DNA of 64,000 nt from contig CACYGY010000002.1 in assembly GCA_902774025.1 (NCBI GenBank), positions 1-64,000 on the forward strand, written 5' to 3'. Below, piece by piece: positions 42,069 to 53,300 of this stretch. This DNA is from an uncultured Eubacteriales bacterium (GTDB lineage Bacteria; Bacillota; Clostridia; Christensenellales; Aristaeellaceae). Position 1 is the first letter of the stretch, and each line of letters opens with the position of its first letter. Under the pieces are notes generated by a model. It saw nothing but the letters and a program-made list of their open reading frames with translations, ran no database searches and was not told the origin of the DNA. The position numbers and the translations under genes were made by a program.

Positions 42069-43526
42069 ATGAAACTGACACTGAAAATGAAGATCTCCAT
42101 CGTGATGGTCCTTGCGGTTCTTGTGGTGGGCGGTGTTTCGCTCCTGACCAACAGCCAGGCCGTGAATGACGTGATCGACCGGAGTTACGCTTCCCATGTC
42201 CGGAGTCTTGCGGGAACCATCGGGGCGGTGATGGACACGGACCAGGTGATACGGCTGCGGGATGCTGTCATGTCCATCTATGAGCAGTCTGAAAAGCTGA
42301 CAACGGAACGTCAGTATGCACCCACGTATAATACCTACGCCAGACTCTATGACCCGGTGAAGGAAATGGAGGAATACAAAGGCATCCGGGAAATGCTGAG
42401 AAGAATGGATGCCGCCAACGACATGGAATCCAGTTCTCTTGTCGTGCTGGACACGGAAAACAGGACCATGGTTCATCTGCTGGATTCATCCTGGAGAACG
42501 ACCCTTCATCCGGGCCTTTCCGAGCCGCTTTCCCCTGCGAATCAGGGGATTCTGACAAATCCGGCAGGCAGCGTTTTTGTCTATACGATTCATACACTCC
42601 AGGGGGAAAAGAAGATCGCGGCCGCGCCCATTCAGGAGAAGAACGGGCAGGTGGCGGCCTACCTCTGTGTGGAAATGCCCATGGGGAGCATCCATCATCA
42701 GCAGAACCGCTTTCTTCTGATTTCAGCGCTGATTGTGCTGGCTGCCGTGTGCCTGACGGCCTTTATCGGAAACCGGATGGTGCAGCATTCCGTGGTGAAA
42801 CCCATTGCCAGACTGGTGGAAGCATGCAAGCTGTATTTTGATCAGGACAAAATGAACGGGTCTCACGCTTTCCATGATGTGGATATCCATACAGGGGATG
42901 AAATCGAGGAGCTGGCGCATTCCCTGAACCGCATGGAGACCAGCATGCAGGATTACATTCATGAGATTACGGAAACGTCCCGGAAACTTCATGATGAGCG
43001 GATGCGGGCGGACGAGATGGACCGGGAAGCCAGCATTGACACACTGACCCGGGTCCGGAACAAGAGGGCCTTTGAAGAGGCCATGAGCCACCTGAACCGT
43101 CTTGCGGAGTCCGGGAACACCGCCTTTGGCCTGTGCATGGTGGACATGAACAACCTGAAGGTGATCAATGATACGTTAGGACATGAAAAGGGAGATGAGG
43201 CGATCCGGACGGTCTGCGGCATGGCCTGCAGCGTTTACAAGCATTCCCCGGTGTTCCGCATCGGCGGAGATGAGTTCTCCATTGTGCTGGAAAAGCATGA
43301 CTATGAACATGCGGAGGAACTGCGCCGGCATTTCCTGGAGGTTACGGAGGAGCGCCGGGACGATTCCAGGCCTGAATGGGAACAGATTACAGCGGCCATC
43401 GGATATGCCCTGTTTGATCCTGCAACGGACCGGAACGCGGAGGATGTGCTGAAAAGGGCAGACCGGATCATGTATGAACACAAGAAGGCAATGAAGGCGA
43501 AAATGCGGGATCTTCCCCGGAGATAG
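42069..43526 (+). CDS. Membrane-anchored HAMP-GGDEF diguanylate cyclase
   Basis: The protein has 485 residues: a helix at about 8-27, an extracellular sensor domain (about 28-215), a second helix (about 216-237), a HAMP segment (VVKPIARLVEACK and following) and a GGDEF domain. The active-site motif RIGGDEF (Gly399-Phe403) is intact, and so are DTLTRVRNKRAFEE and MNNLKVINDTLGHEKGD. The product would be cyclic di-GMP. No RxxD inhibitory site is visible just upstream of the motif. It probably starts a transcript with the FAD oxidoreductase (21-nt gap) and SGNH hydrolase. Confidence 0.92.
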   Translation: MKLTLKMKISIVMVLAVLVVGGVSLLTNSQAVNDVIDRSYASHVRSLAGTIGAVMDTDQVIRLRDAVMSIYEQSEKLTTERQYAPTYNTYARLYDPVKEMEEYKGIREMLRRMDAANDMESSSLVVLDTENRTMVHLLDSSWRTTLHPGLSEPLSPANQGILTNPAGSVFVYTIHTLQGEKKIAAAPIQEKNGQVAAYLCVEMPMGSIHHQQNRFLLISALIVLAAVCLTAFIGNRMVQHSVVKPIARLVEACKLYFDQDKMNGSHAFHDVDIHTGDEIEELAHSLNRMETSMQDYIHEITETSRKLHDERMRADEMDREASIDTLTRVRNKRAFEEAMSHLNRLAESGNTAFGLCMVDMNNLKVINDTLGHEKGDEAIRTVCGMACSVYKHSPVFRIGGDEFSIVLEKHDYEHAEELRRHFLEVTEERRDDSRPEWEQITAAIGYALFDPATDRNAEDVLKRADRIMYEHKKAMKAKMRDLPRR

Positions 43527-43547
43527 GCGAGGAGGGAAAGAAAAAGC

Positions 43548-45068
43548 GTGCCCGGAATGCGGTTTGAAGCGGACATCATGATCGCCGGGGGGAGTCTGGG
43601 AGGCGTACAGGCTGCCCGCTGTGCCTGCGGGGAAGGTCTGAGGGTGTGGATGTGCGAGAGGAGTCTCTGGATCGGAGGTCAGCTCACCAGTCAGGCGGTA
43701 CCGCCGGATGAGCACGCCTGGATTGAGGAACAAGGCGCGCCCCGGTCCTACATGGCTTACCGGGAGCAGGTGCGGCAGGTCTACCGGAGCCTTCCGGAAG
43801 CCGGAAAAGCCATGCGGAAAGACCGGTTCTGCCCCGGCGGGAGCTGGGTCAGCCGCATTGCACACGAGCCCCGGGTGGCGCATGCGCTTCTCCGGGCATC
43901 CCTGGAGCCCTTCATCCAGTCGGGACTTCTGCACCTGGAAATCGGCGCGTGGCCGGTGCGATCCGATGTGCGGGAGGGCAGGATTCTGTCTGTGGCGTGT
44001 GAAAATGACCGGGGCGAGACGATGGAAGTTTTCGCCCGGATGTTTCTGGATGCCACGGATACGGGAGAAATGCTTCCTCTGACGGGCACGGAATACCGCA
44101 TCGGTGCCGAGAGCCGGGAGGAGACCGGTGAGAACATGGCACCGGAAAAGGCGGATCCCCTGGATCAGCAGCCTGTGACCTGGGTGGCCGCCCTGCGCCT
44201 GGACGCGGAGCGGTCATGGATGGAGAAGCCGGCCAGCTATGATTTCTTCGCCCATGAGACGATCAGGGGGCACAGGGTGCTGGACTGGGAAGCCTGGGGG
44301 GCGGAAGGCCTGCGACGCTTTGCCATGTATGATCACACCCCCGGAGCCGTGGACCTGGGTCTCTGGCGCTACCGGCGTATTGTCTGCGGTGAAAACTACA
44401 CGGACGGGCGGCGGGATGTGAGCCTGCTGAACTGGCCGCAGAATGACTATATCTTCAGCGCCGCCCTGGAGAATGCCGGGGCAGAGGAAAACCTCCGCAT
44501 GGCCCGGGAACTGACAAAGTGCACGGCCTACTGGCTCTGGGCACAGGGCTACCCCGTCTCCCTGGACGGGGAGGCGCTGGGCACCGGGGACGGACTGGCC
44601 CAGGCACCCTATATCCGGGAATCCCGGCGCATTCTGGCCTGCAGAACGGTCAGGGCGGAGGATGTACTGTACCGGGAAGGGGAGGATCCCATCTGCCGCT
44701 TTCCGGATTCCATCGGTGTGGGACACTATGCCATGGATCTGCACATGACCACACGGAGCCGGACATCCATGTATGCCCGGACCCGGCCCTTTGAGATTCC
44801 TCTGGGGGCTATGATCCCCAGACGCACGAAAAATCTCATCCCGGCCAGCAAGAACATCGGGACCACCCATCTCACCACCGGATGCTTCCGCCTGCATCCC
44901 ACGGAATGGACCGTGGGGGAGGCGGCCGGTCTTCTGGCCGTCTTCAGCCTGAGGAACGGATGGGACATCATGGAAGTATGGCGGCACAGAACCGGAATGT
45001 TTCAGCAGTTCCTCACGGAAAGGGGCGTTCAGCTGCACTGGCGGGAAACTGAAATGGGTCTTGAATGA
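43548..45068 (+). CDS. FAD-dependent oxidoreductase (FAD_oxidored family)
   Basis: The protein has 506 residues. A GTG start at 43548 after GGAGGG is preferred; an ATG lies three codons on. The N-terminal Rossmann motif IMIAGGSLGGVQAARCA is followed by the second-strand acidic residue CERSLWIGGQLTSQ, a signature of this family. ARMFLDATDTGEMLPLTG follows, and the C-terminal FAD segment is IPASKNIGTTHLTTG. Such cytoplasmic enzymes are often found with sugar-degradation genes, but the substrate is unknown. It is followed 13 nt later by the SGNH hydrolase. Confidence 0.8.
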   Translation: MPGMRFEADIMIAGGSLGGVQAARCACGEGLRVWMCERSLWIGGQLTSQAVPPDEHAWIEEQGAPRSYMAYREQVRQVYRSLPEAGKAMRKDRFCPGGSWVSRIAHEPRVAHALLRASLEPFIQSGLLHLEIGAWPVRSDVREGRILSVACENDRGETMEVFARMFLDATDTGEMLPLTGTEYRIGAESREETGENMAPEKADPLDQQPVTWVAALRLDAERSWMEKPASYDFFAHETIRGHRVLDWEAWGAEGLRRFAMYDHTPGAVDLGLWRYRRIVCGENYTDGRRDVSLLNWPQNDYIFSAALENAGAEENLRMARELTKCTAYWLWAQGYPVSLDGEALGTGDGLAQAPYIRESRRILACRTVRAEDVLYREGEDPICRFPDSIGVGHYAMDLHMTTRSRTSMYARTRPFEIPLGAMIPRRTKNLIPASKNIGTTHLTTGCFRLHPTEWTVGEAAGLLAVFSLRNGWDIMEVWRHRTGMFQQFLTERGVQLHWRETEMGLE

Positions 45069-45081
45069 GGAGGAGGAGCGC

Positions 45082-45747
45082 ATGCAGGAGGCAGCGGCAT
45101 TTCTGAGGGAACACTTTCAGCGTGAAAAGGAAAAGAAGCGTCTGGGCTACCGGCAGATGAACCGGTATGCCCGCCGGGGTCAGACCCTCATGACGGGGTC
45201 CTCCCTCATGGAACAGTTTCCCGTCACGGAATTCAGCATGAATGAGGGACTGGGCATCGTCTACAACCGGGGCATCGGGGGATATACCACCGATGAATTC
45301 CTGGAGGCGGTGGACGACGTGCTCCTGGACCTTGAGCCCTCGAAGCTGTTCATCAATATCGGCACCAATGACATTCGGAAATGGCCGGACGAAGACTGGT
45401 ACACCCATCTGAAGCGAAATTACGGAAAGATCTGCGGGATCATCCGGGACAGACTGGGGAGTGCCCAGGTTTATATGCTGGCTTATTATCCCGTGAATCC
45501 CTTTGTCCCGGGAGCCCGGAAGAATCCGGGGCTGGAAGTGCGGACTCCGGAAGCACTGGAAAGAGCCAACGGTCTGGTGCGGGAACTGGCGGAAGCCCAT
45601 GGATTCCGGTATCTGGACGTGAATGACGGCCTGAAGGACGAACGGGGCTGCCTGAAGGGGGAATACACCTCCGACGGCATGCATTTTGAGCCTGAACTCT
45701 ACTATACGGTGTTTGAACGGCTTCGTCCCTACCTGAAACAGGCATGA
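45082..45747 (+). CDS. SGNH/GDSL-type esterase
   Basis: The start is ATG 45082 behind AGGAGGAGG. The 221-residue protein has no signal peptide. Block I is MTGSSLMEQFPV (catalytic Ser in G-S-S), block III is NIGTNDIR (Gly/Asn oxyanion residues), and block V is DGMHFEPELY with the Asp-x-x-His pair. Family members deacetylate or de-esterify carbohydrates or lipids. Its place after the FAD oxidoreductase suggests a shared sugar-derivative pathway (inference). Confidence 0.85.
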   Translation: MQEAAAFLREHFQREKEKKRLGYRQMNRYARRGQTLMTGSSLMEQFPVTEFSMNEGLGIVYNRGIGGYTTDEFLEAVDDVLLDLEPSKLFINIGTNDIRKWPDEDWYTHLKRNYGKICGIIRDRLGSAQVYMLAYYPVNPFVPGARKNPGLEVRTPEALERANGLVRELAEAHGFRYLDVNDGLKDERGCLKGEYTSDGMHFEPELYYTVFERLRPYLKQA

Positions 45748-45782
45748 AAGAACCCGGAAGCGAACACTTCCGGGATTCTTTC
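45748..45782. terminator. Bidirectional terminator between SGNH hydrolase and namZ
   Basis: CCCGGAAG pairs with CTTCCGGG, extended outward by AAAGAA/TTCTTT, so there are T-rich tails on both strands. Confidence 0.85.
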
Positions 45783-47087
45783 TTATTCCTCATAGAGCAG
45801 ATAGGGCTTTCGCTGAGCCCGGAACAGATTCAGTCCCTCCTGCCAGGAGGAACGGATTTCCTCCGCGGAGCAGCCTGCCGTGATCATGAGGCGCACCTGG
45901 TCCGTGCCCATGAGTTTGTCCAGATAGTATCGTCCCTGACTGTCCGGGCGTCCGAAAAAATCCACCCCGGGACAGGCTTCGGAGACGGCTCTCCAGGCTT
46001 CCGTGAGGATATCCAGCTGAATCCCGCTCTCCAGGATCCGGGCAGGCTCCATGTCCCTCAGGTCCTTTCCGTAGCAGGTTTCCCCTTCCCACACGGGGGA
46101 GGAAGCGCCGGGACGGCTCTCGGGCACGAAGGTGAAGGAAAAGCCTTCCGTATCCTGCAGATAGGGGCTGCCATAGATTTCAAAGGGGTGATCCGTTCCG
46201 CGGCCCACGGAGACCACTGTGTTCTCAAAGGGGCACAGGGAAGGATACAGGAGTACGGATTTCATGGTCTTCAGGTTGGGGGAAGGCGCGCAGATGAGGC
46301 TGCTGTGCGTCTGGTGCGTGTAGTTCCGGCAGGGAATCACCGTCAGATCCAGGGCATTCCTTCCAGCTTCCAGCCAGCCCTCTCCGTTGATCATCCGGGC
46401 CAGTTCCCCCAGCGTCATGCCGTGTACCACCGGAAGCGGCAGGACACCCACGCCGGAACGGAACCTTTCCTCCAGCATGGGACCGTCCAGAAAATAGCCG
46501 TTGGGATTGGGACGGTCCAGGATAATGACCGGTTTGTGCCAGGCGGCGCACGCATCCATGAGGCGGTACATGGAAATGTAGTAGGTGTAGTAGCGAAGCC
46601 CCACGTCCTGAATATCCACAAGGAGCACATCAAAGGTGTTCATGCTTTCATCGGACGGTCTGCGGCTGTTGCCGGAATAAAGGGAGAGAATCGGCACGCC
46701 GGTTTTCTCATCCACGGAACTGCTGACGGATTCTCCGGCTCCCGCTTCCCCGCGGAATCCATGCTCCGGACTGAAGACGGCCGTGACATGAACGTCCTGC
46801 CGGATGAGTGCGTCCAGAATGTGTTCACCCAGGGTCACACCCTGCCCGAAGGGGACGAGGAGCGGGTCTGTCCCTTCCGGAAAGACGTCTGCAGGCTCCG
46901 TATGGTCTCCCACAATGCCGCTCTGATTGGAAAACAGGGCCACACGTTTCCCCTCCAGGAGGGGCAGGTACAGGGCAAACTGCTCGTCCCCCAGAATGAC
47001 TTCCCCGCCCTGGGAAAGGGCCGTGGGAAGCCCGGGGGAAAGGGCCATGACCAGGATCAGGAGAAAAGAAAGATGGAATCGCTTCAT
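45783..47087 (-). CDS. namZ: Secreted exo-beta-N-acetylmuramidase NamZ (DUF1343, GH171)
   Basis: The start is ATG 47087 after GGAGG. The 434-residue protein has a signal peptide (MKRFHLSFLLILVMALSPGLPTALS). Family hallmarks follow in order: KRVALFSNQSGIVGD, FSPEHGFRGEAGAGE, DVLLVDIQDVGLRYYTY, PVIILDRPNPNG, VHGMTLGELARMING and NTVVSVGRGTDHPFE. Bacillus NamZ (YbbC) releases terminal MurNAc from glycan ends after NagZ has removed GlcNAc, and is encoded with nagZ and amiE. Here the equivalents lie 8-20 kb away. No murQ- or murP-like gene is present in the window. Confidence 0.92.
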   Translation of the reverse strand: MKRFHLSFLLILVMALSPGLPTALSQGGEVILGDEQFALYLPLLEGKRVALFSNQSGIVGDHTEPADVFPEGTDPLLVPFGQGVTLGEHILDALIRQDVHVTAVFSPEHGFRGEAGAGESVSSSVDEKTGVPILSLYSGNSRRPSDESMNTFDVLLVDIQDVGLRYYTYYISMYRLMDACAAWHKPVIILDRPNPNGYFLDGPMLEERFRSGVGVLPLPVVHGMTLGELARMINGEGWLEAGRNALDLTVIPCRNYTHQTHSSLICAPSPNLKTMKSVLLYPSLCPFENTVVSVGRGTDHPFEIYGSPYLQDTEGFSFTFVPESRPGASSPVWEGETCYGKDLRDMEPARILESGIQLDILTEAWRAVSEACPGVDFFGRPDSQGRYYLDKLMGTDQVRLMITAGCSAEEIRSSWQEGLNLFRAQRKPYLLYEE

Positions 47088-47284
47088 GCATGCCTCCGGG
47101 TTGCGGGCAGACGGGAGTCCGCCGGTTCTTCTGTGAATATACAGGACAGCCGGGAAATCATCAAGGGCGGAAGCGGGACGGGAGAGGGCATCGGAGCGGA
47201 ACCTGCCCGTGTTTCCGGACATCCCCGGGCACAGGAGAGGAAATGTAACAAAACCGCAGCCAAAGCAATGAAAAGGTCTTTACA

Positions 47285-47314
47285 TTGACACATGCGGAGG
47301 CGGGTTACTATAAT
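47285..47314 (+). promoter_or_regulatory. Near-consensus promoter of the giant repeat-protein gene
   Basis: Perfect TTGACA (47285-47290), an 18-nt spacer and perfect TATAAT (47309-47314), 57 nt before the ATG. This is the strongest promoter match I saw in the window. Confidence 0.8.
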
Positions 47315-47370
47315 CTTTACAGACACAGCAGGCACAGGGACAGATCCATAATCAGCCTGGAGGAATCGAA

Positions 47371-50300
47371 ATGCTTGATCATATTGGCGGGAAATACGGG
47401 GTGCGCACGGGTACAAGGGGAAGGATCCTTCTCCTCCTGTTTCTTTTCTGCGTCTTTTTCCTGATGCCTGCGGGCGCCGAGGTGTCTTCCAACCTGCGGA
47501 TCCGGACCACACGGGATACCAGGACAGGCCTTAAGGATATGGATACCTATGTGGACAGCCAGGATCAGGTGGTGGTTCCGGAGGACCTGGGCTACGCTTC
47601 CATCAGGTATATCTACGGGACCAATGACCGTGTGATCCGGGAGGAGCATCTGGATGCCCGGGGTCAGCTGACCGACGGCGTGGAAGGCTATGCCAGCAGG
47701 AATTACAGGTATACCGGCCAGAACGTTTCGGAAACACGCTATGAAAATAAGGACGGGCAGACGGTCACAGGTCCGGAAGGATATGCCCGCCAGGTCGTAA
47801 ACTGGCAGAACGGGCTGCACCAGACCACCTATGCCTATGATCCGGAGGGAAACCTGACAGGTCTCCACCGGATTTCCGAGTATGTCAAAAACACCCGGAG
47901 GCTTCTTCGGGACAGCTGGTATGACGTGGAGAACAATCTGGCCATGGGTCCGGATGGTTATGCCAGGGTAGAGTATGAGTACCAGGGAACCCAGATTACA
48001 AAGATCACCTATCTGAACGAACGGGAAGAGCTGTGCATCCATGGCGGATTTGCCGTCATGGTGTCTGAGTATGCCCAGGGAAAGGTGCGCAGGACCGCCT
48101 ATTATGGCACCAAGGGTCAGCTGATTGCCGGACCCAAGGGTTACGCGGAGGTGATCTACAGCTATCCGAACTCGGAACTGTGTCTGGAAATGTACTACAA
48201 CGCCGACCGGACTCCCTGGTTTCACAGGAATGGTTACTGCGGTTATGCCTGGGCCAAAACCGTCCGCAGACGCCTTGGAGAGGAGATCTATTACAAGGGG
48301 GAAAATATCCGGGGCAACAGCAAGGAGAATTACAGCCGGGTCAAGAGGACGTTTATCCGCCGGGGCGATGTGGCCACGGAAAAGTATTATGATGTGAATG
48401 ACGAACCCCTGATGGTGCCCACCCTGGGCTATGCATCCCTGAAGAACTCATACTATAACGGGAAGTACCTGGTTCAGACGGTTTACTATGATGTGGCGGG
48501 AAAACCCGTACGCAATATACAGGGCGTTGCGGTGGTGAACCACAGGTATGAAAAAGGCTACCGGGTGGAAACGAGTTACTACGACACGGATGGAAAAACC
48601 CCGGTGGAGGATGCCAACGGCATTTCCCGGATCCTTTTTGAAAACAACAGTGACGGCCGGAACATCCGGGTCCGGTATCTGAATGCTCAGGGCGAGGGTA
48701 CCCCCGGTCCCGATGACTGCGATGAAGTGCGGTATGACTGGAACGGCAAGCAGTGCATTTCGGAGAGCTACTGGAACGGAGGCGAGCCGGCCCTGGGAAC
48801 GGAAGGCGCCCACGAGGTCCGTACGGAATATAACGGGAGAGGCAAAGTCATTACCCGGTCTTTTCTGGACGCCGAAGGGCAGATGATGACGGGCAGTAAG
48901 GGCTATGCCCGGGAAGAAACGGAATACAGCCCGGCAGGCACCGTCATCGCGGTGCGCTATACGGATACGGAGGGGCATCTGGTCCTGACTCCCAACAAGG
49001 AATATGCCTTTATCCGGACTGTGCACAGCCGTGAAGGTTCTGAGGAAATCTTCATGGAAGAGGAGGAAGGCGGGGAAGAAGAGGAAACGGAGACCGATAT
49101 GGCCGGGACCGGGGATGAGGAGACGGAAGGGGAAGAAGAAGAGGAAGCGGCTTCAGCCTATGACATTGTGCGGGTGGAATATCATGGCCTGGACGGCCGC
49201 CTGATGACTGTCCGGGACGGTTACGCCTGCATCATCCGGGAGATGGATGCCCATGGTCTCTGCACAAAGGAAACCTATCTGGATACGGAGGGCCGGATCG
49301 TCAGGCAGAGGCAGGGATATGCCATCCTGTGCATGGAGTATGACGAAAGCGGCCGGATGACGACAAAGATCTGTCTGGACGAGGAAGGCCGGAGGGTGAA
49401 CAACATCTCCGGATGGCACCGCATGGAACAGTTCTGGACGCCGGGCGGCCAGAAGGCAGGCGAATCCTGGTTTGATGCCAGCCTTCAGCCTGTGGGTGCG
49501 GGCAATACCTATGCCCGGGTGGAGAGAACCTATGACGAGCTGGGCAATGTGAGCAGCGAATCCTACTTCGGACTGGACGGCGAGCCCTGCGCGTGCCTGG
49601 ACGGATATGACCAGGTGAGGCGGGTGTATGATGAAAACCGGAGACTGATCCGGGAGGAATACGATCTGCAGGGCAGCCCGGTGATGCGGATCCAGGGCTA
49701 TGCTATTTTGGAACGGGATTATGATGACGCGGGCCATATCACAATGGAAGCGTACTTCGGCACACAGGGAGAGAAGGTACGGAGTGCTGACGGGTATCAC
49801 CGGGTGGAGCGGCTTTTCAATGACCAGGGAAAGACCGTTCGGGAAGCCTGGTTCGATGAGGAGGACCAGCCTGTGCCCGGGACAGATCTGTATGTCCGGG
49901 TGGAGAGAGACTACAACGCTGAAGGCAGCATGACCGGGGAACGGTATTTCGGAGCCGACGGGCAGCGGATGGCGGGCAGCGCCGGTTATGACACACTTCT
50001 CAGAACCTATGATGAAAATCAGTCACTGATCCGGGAAGCCTTTTATCTGCAGGATCAGCTGGTGATGTGCAGCCGGGGGTATGCCGTGATGGAGCGTACC
50101 TGTGATCCCTCCGGTCTTGTGATCATGGAAAAGTACTTCGGCCCGCAGGGGGAAAAGGTCCTGGGCCCCTCCGGCTATCACCGCATTGAGCGGACCTGGT
50201 ACGCAAAGGATAAGGCGTCCATGGAAGCCTGGTTCGATACGGAGGACCAGCCCATGCCCCTGAGGGACCTGTATGTCCGGGTGGAAAGGACCTACAACTC

Positions 50301-53300
50301 TGTGGGCAATGTGACCGAGGAAAGATACTACGGGCCGGAAGGCCCCGCGGCATGCGCCTCCGGGTATGATACGCTTCGCAGGACCTATAATGAAAAACAG
50401 CAGATGATCCGGGAAGACTATTTCCTGAACGGCATGCCTGTCCTGAACAGCAGGGGATATGCCAGCCTGGAGCGTATCTATGAAGGGAAAGGCCTTGTGG
50501 CCACGGAAAGATACTTCGGAACCGACGGGGAGAGAGTCCGGAGCACCTCGGGATATCACCGTATTGACCGCACCTGGTTTGACAAGGACAGACCGACTTC
50601 GGAGGAATGGTACGACGAGGAGAATCAGCCCGTACCCTTCAGGGACCTGTATGTCCGGGTGGAAAGAGACTATAACCCCGAAGGAAATATCACGGAGGAA
50701 AGATACTACGCTCCGGGCCATCAGAGTACGGCCTGCAGCGGGGGATATGATACGCTCCGGAGAACCTATGACGAGGGGCAGCATATCATTGTGGAAGCAT
50801 ATTTCCTGGACGGACAGCCTGTTCTGAACAGCAAGTGGTATGCCCGTCTGGAGAGGACCTATGACGAAAGAGGCTATGTTGCCTCGGAGATGTATTTCGG
50901 TCTTGAGGGGGAAAGAGTCCGGAGTTCCTCGGAATACCACCGTATTGACCGGGTCTGGTTCGACAAGGACAAGGCTTCCTCCGAAGCCTGGTTTGATGAA
51001 AAAGACCACCCTGTTACCCACAAGGACACGTATGTGCGGGTGGAAAGAATCTATAACGGGGACGGGAATATCACGGAGGAGAGGTATTACAGTCCGGAGG
51101 GCCTGACAGCCTGTCTGGCCGGGTATGATACCCTCAGGAGAACCTATGACCAGGATCAGCGTATGATCCTGGAGGAGTATTACCTGAATGAAAAAAGGGT
51201 TCTGAACAACAGGGGATACGCTGTCCTGGAACGCGCGTATGACAGCGCGGGTCTGGTCACCATGGAGCAGTACCTGGGCACGCAGGAGGAAAAGGTCCGG
51301 AGCACATCGGGTTATCACCGGGTGGAACGCGTGTGGTTTGCCAGGGATAAGGCACTGTCCGAGGCCTGGTTCGATGAAAACGACCAGCCTGTTGCCGTGA
51401 AGGACCTGTATGTGCGGGTGGAAAGGGAATACAACCCTGAAGGGAACCTGACGGAGGAACGGTATTACGGACCGGACGGCCCGACTGCGTGCGCGGCCGG
51501 ATATGATACGCTTCGGAGAACCTACGACCAGGAGCAGCAGATGATCCGGGAAGAGTACTTCCTGGAAGGCAGTCGGGCTCTGGGAAGCAGGGGATATGCC
51601 ATTCTGGAGCGGGAATATGACGATGCGGGCTTAATGGTTCTGGAAAGATACCTGGGCACACAGGAGGAAAAGGTCCGGAGCACATCCGGCTACCACCGGA
51701 TTGAGCGTACCTGGTTTGCCAGGGACAAGGCGGCCTCTGAAGCCTGGTATGACGAGAATGATCAGCTCGTTTTCGTGAAAGACCTCTACACGCGCATGGA
51801 GAGGGATTATGATGACGCCGGCAATGTGACGGAGGAGCGGTATTACGGCCCGGCGGGTCTGACGGCCTGCAGCGACGGATATGATACGGTTCGGAGAACC
51901 TATGACGAAAAACAGCAGATGGTGCGGGAAGAGTACTTCCTGAATGGCCAGCGGGTTCTCTGCAGCCGTGGCTACGCCATCCTGGAACGCGCCTGGGATG
52001 ATCTGGGCCTTGTGGCCATGGAAAGATATCTGGATACGCAGGAGAGAAAGGTCCGCAGCACATCGGGCTATCATCGCGTTGAACGGACGTGGTACGCCAG
52101 GGACAAGGCCTCCTCCGAAGCATGGTTTGATGAGATGGATCAGCCTGTACCGCTGAAGGACCGGTATGTCCGAGTGGAAAGGGATTACAACAGGGAAGGA
52201 AGCGTGACGGAGGAAAGGTACTACGGGCCGGACGGCGGGTATCAGGCATGTGCCGACGGGTATGACACGGTCGTGAGGACTTATAATAAAAAGCAGCAGA
52301 TGATCCGGGAAGAATATTTCCTTGAGGGCCAGCGGGTCCTCTGCGGAAAGGGATATGCGATCCTGGAGCGGGAATATGACGAGGCGGGTCTTGCTGTCAT
52401 GGAAAGGTACCTGGGCGTGCGGGAGGAGAAGGTCCGGAGCACGTCAGGTTACCATCGTGTGGAGCGCACGTGGCATGCCAAGGACAAACCTTCCTCTGAG
52501 GCCTGGTTTGACGAACAGGATCAGCCCGTAACCCAGGGGGATCTGTATGTCCGTGTGGAAATGGATTATGACAGCGCGGGCAATGTGGCGGAGGAAAGGT
52601 ACTACGGAGCGGATGGCCGGCCCCAGGCCTGTGCAGCCGGGTATGACATGGTCCGTAAAACCTGCAACGAAAAGAGAAAGGTGATCCGGGAAGCCTATTT
52701 CCTGGAGGGCATGCCTTTCCTGAACAGGGAAGGATACGCCGTGAGGGAAAGGGATTATGACAGTGCGGGCCTTGTGACCATGGAGCGGTATTTCGGGACC
52801 GCGGATGAAAAGGTCCGGAGCTCTTCCGGATACCACCGCATTGAACGGACCTGGTATGCCCGGGGGAAGGCTTCCTCGGAGGCCTGGTTTGACGAGAATG
52901 ACCAGCCCATCCCCAGGCGGGATCTGTATGTCCGGGTGGAGAGGGAATATGACGCGGCGGGCAATGTGTCGGAGGAAAGGTACTATGGACCTGACGGCCT
53001 GCCCACAGCGTGCAAGGCCGGATATGATGTGATCCGGATGACCCGCAATGAAAAGGGCCAGGTCATCCGTGAAGCCTGCTTCCTGAACGGGCAGCCTTAC
53101 CCGGGCAGCAGCGGCGCGGCCGTGGTGGAGCGCACCTATGATGACGCGGGTCTGGTGGCGACGGAACGGTATTTCGGAGCAGACGGGGAAAGGGTCCGGA
53201 ACGCTTCCGGATACCACCGGATTGACCGGACCTGGTACACCAAGGACAAGGCTGCCTCCGAAGCCTGGTTCGACGAACAGGATCAGCCTGTGACCCTGGG

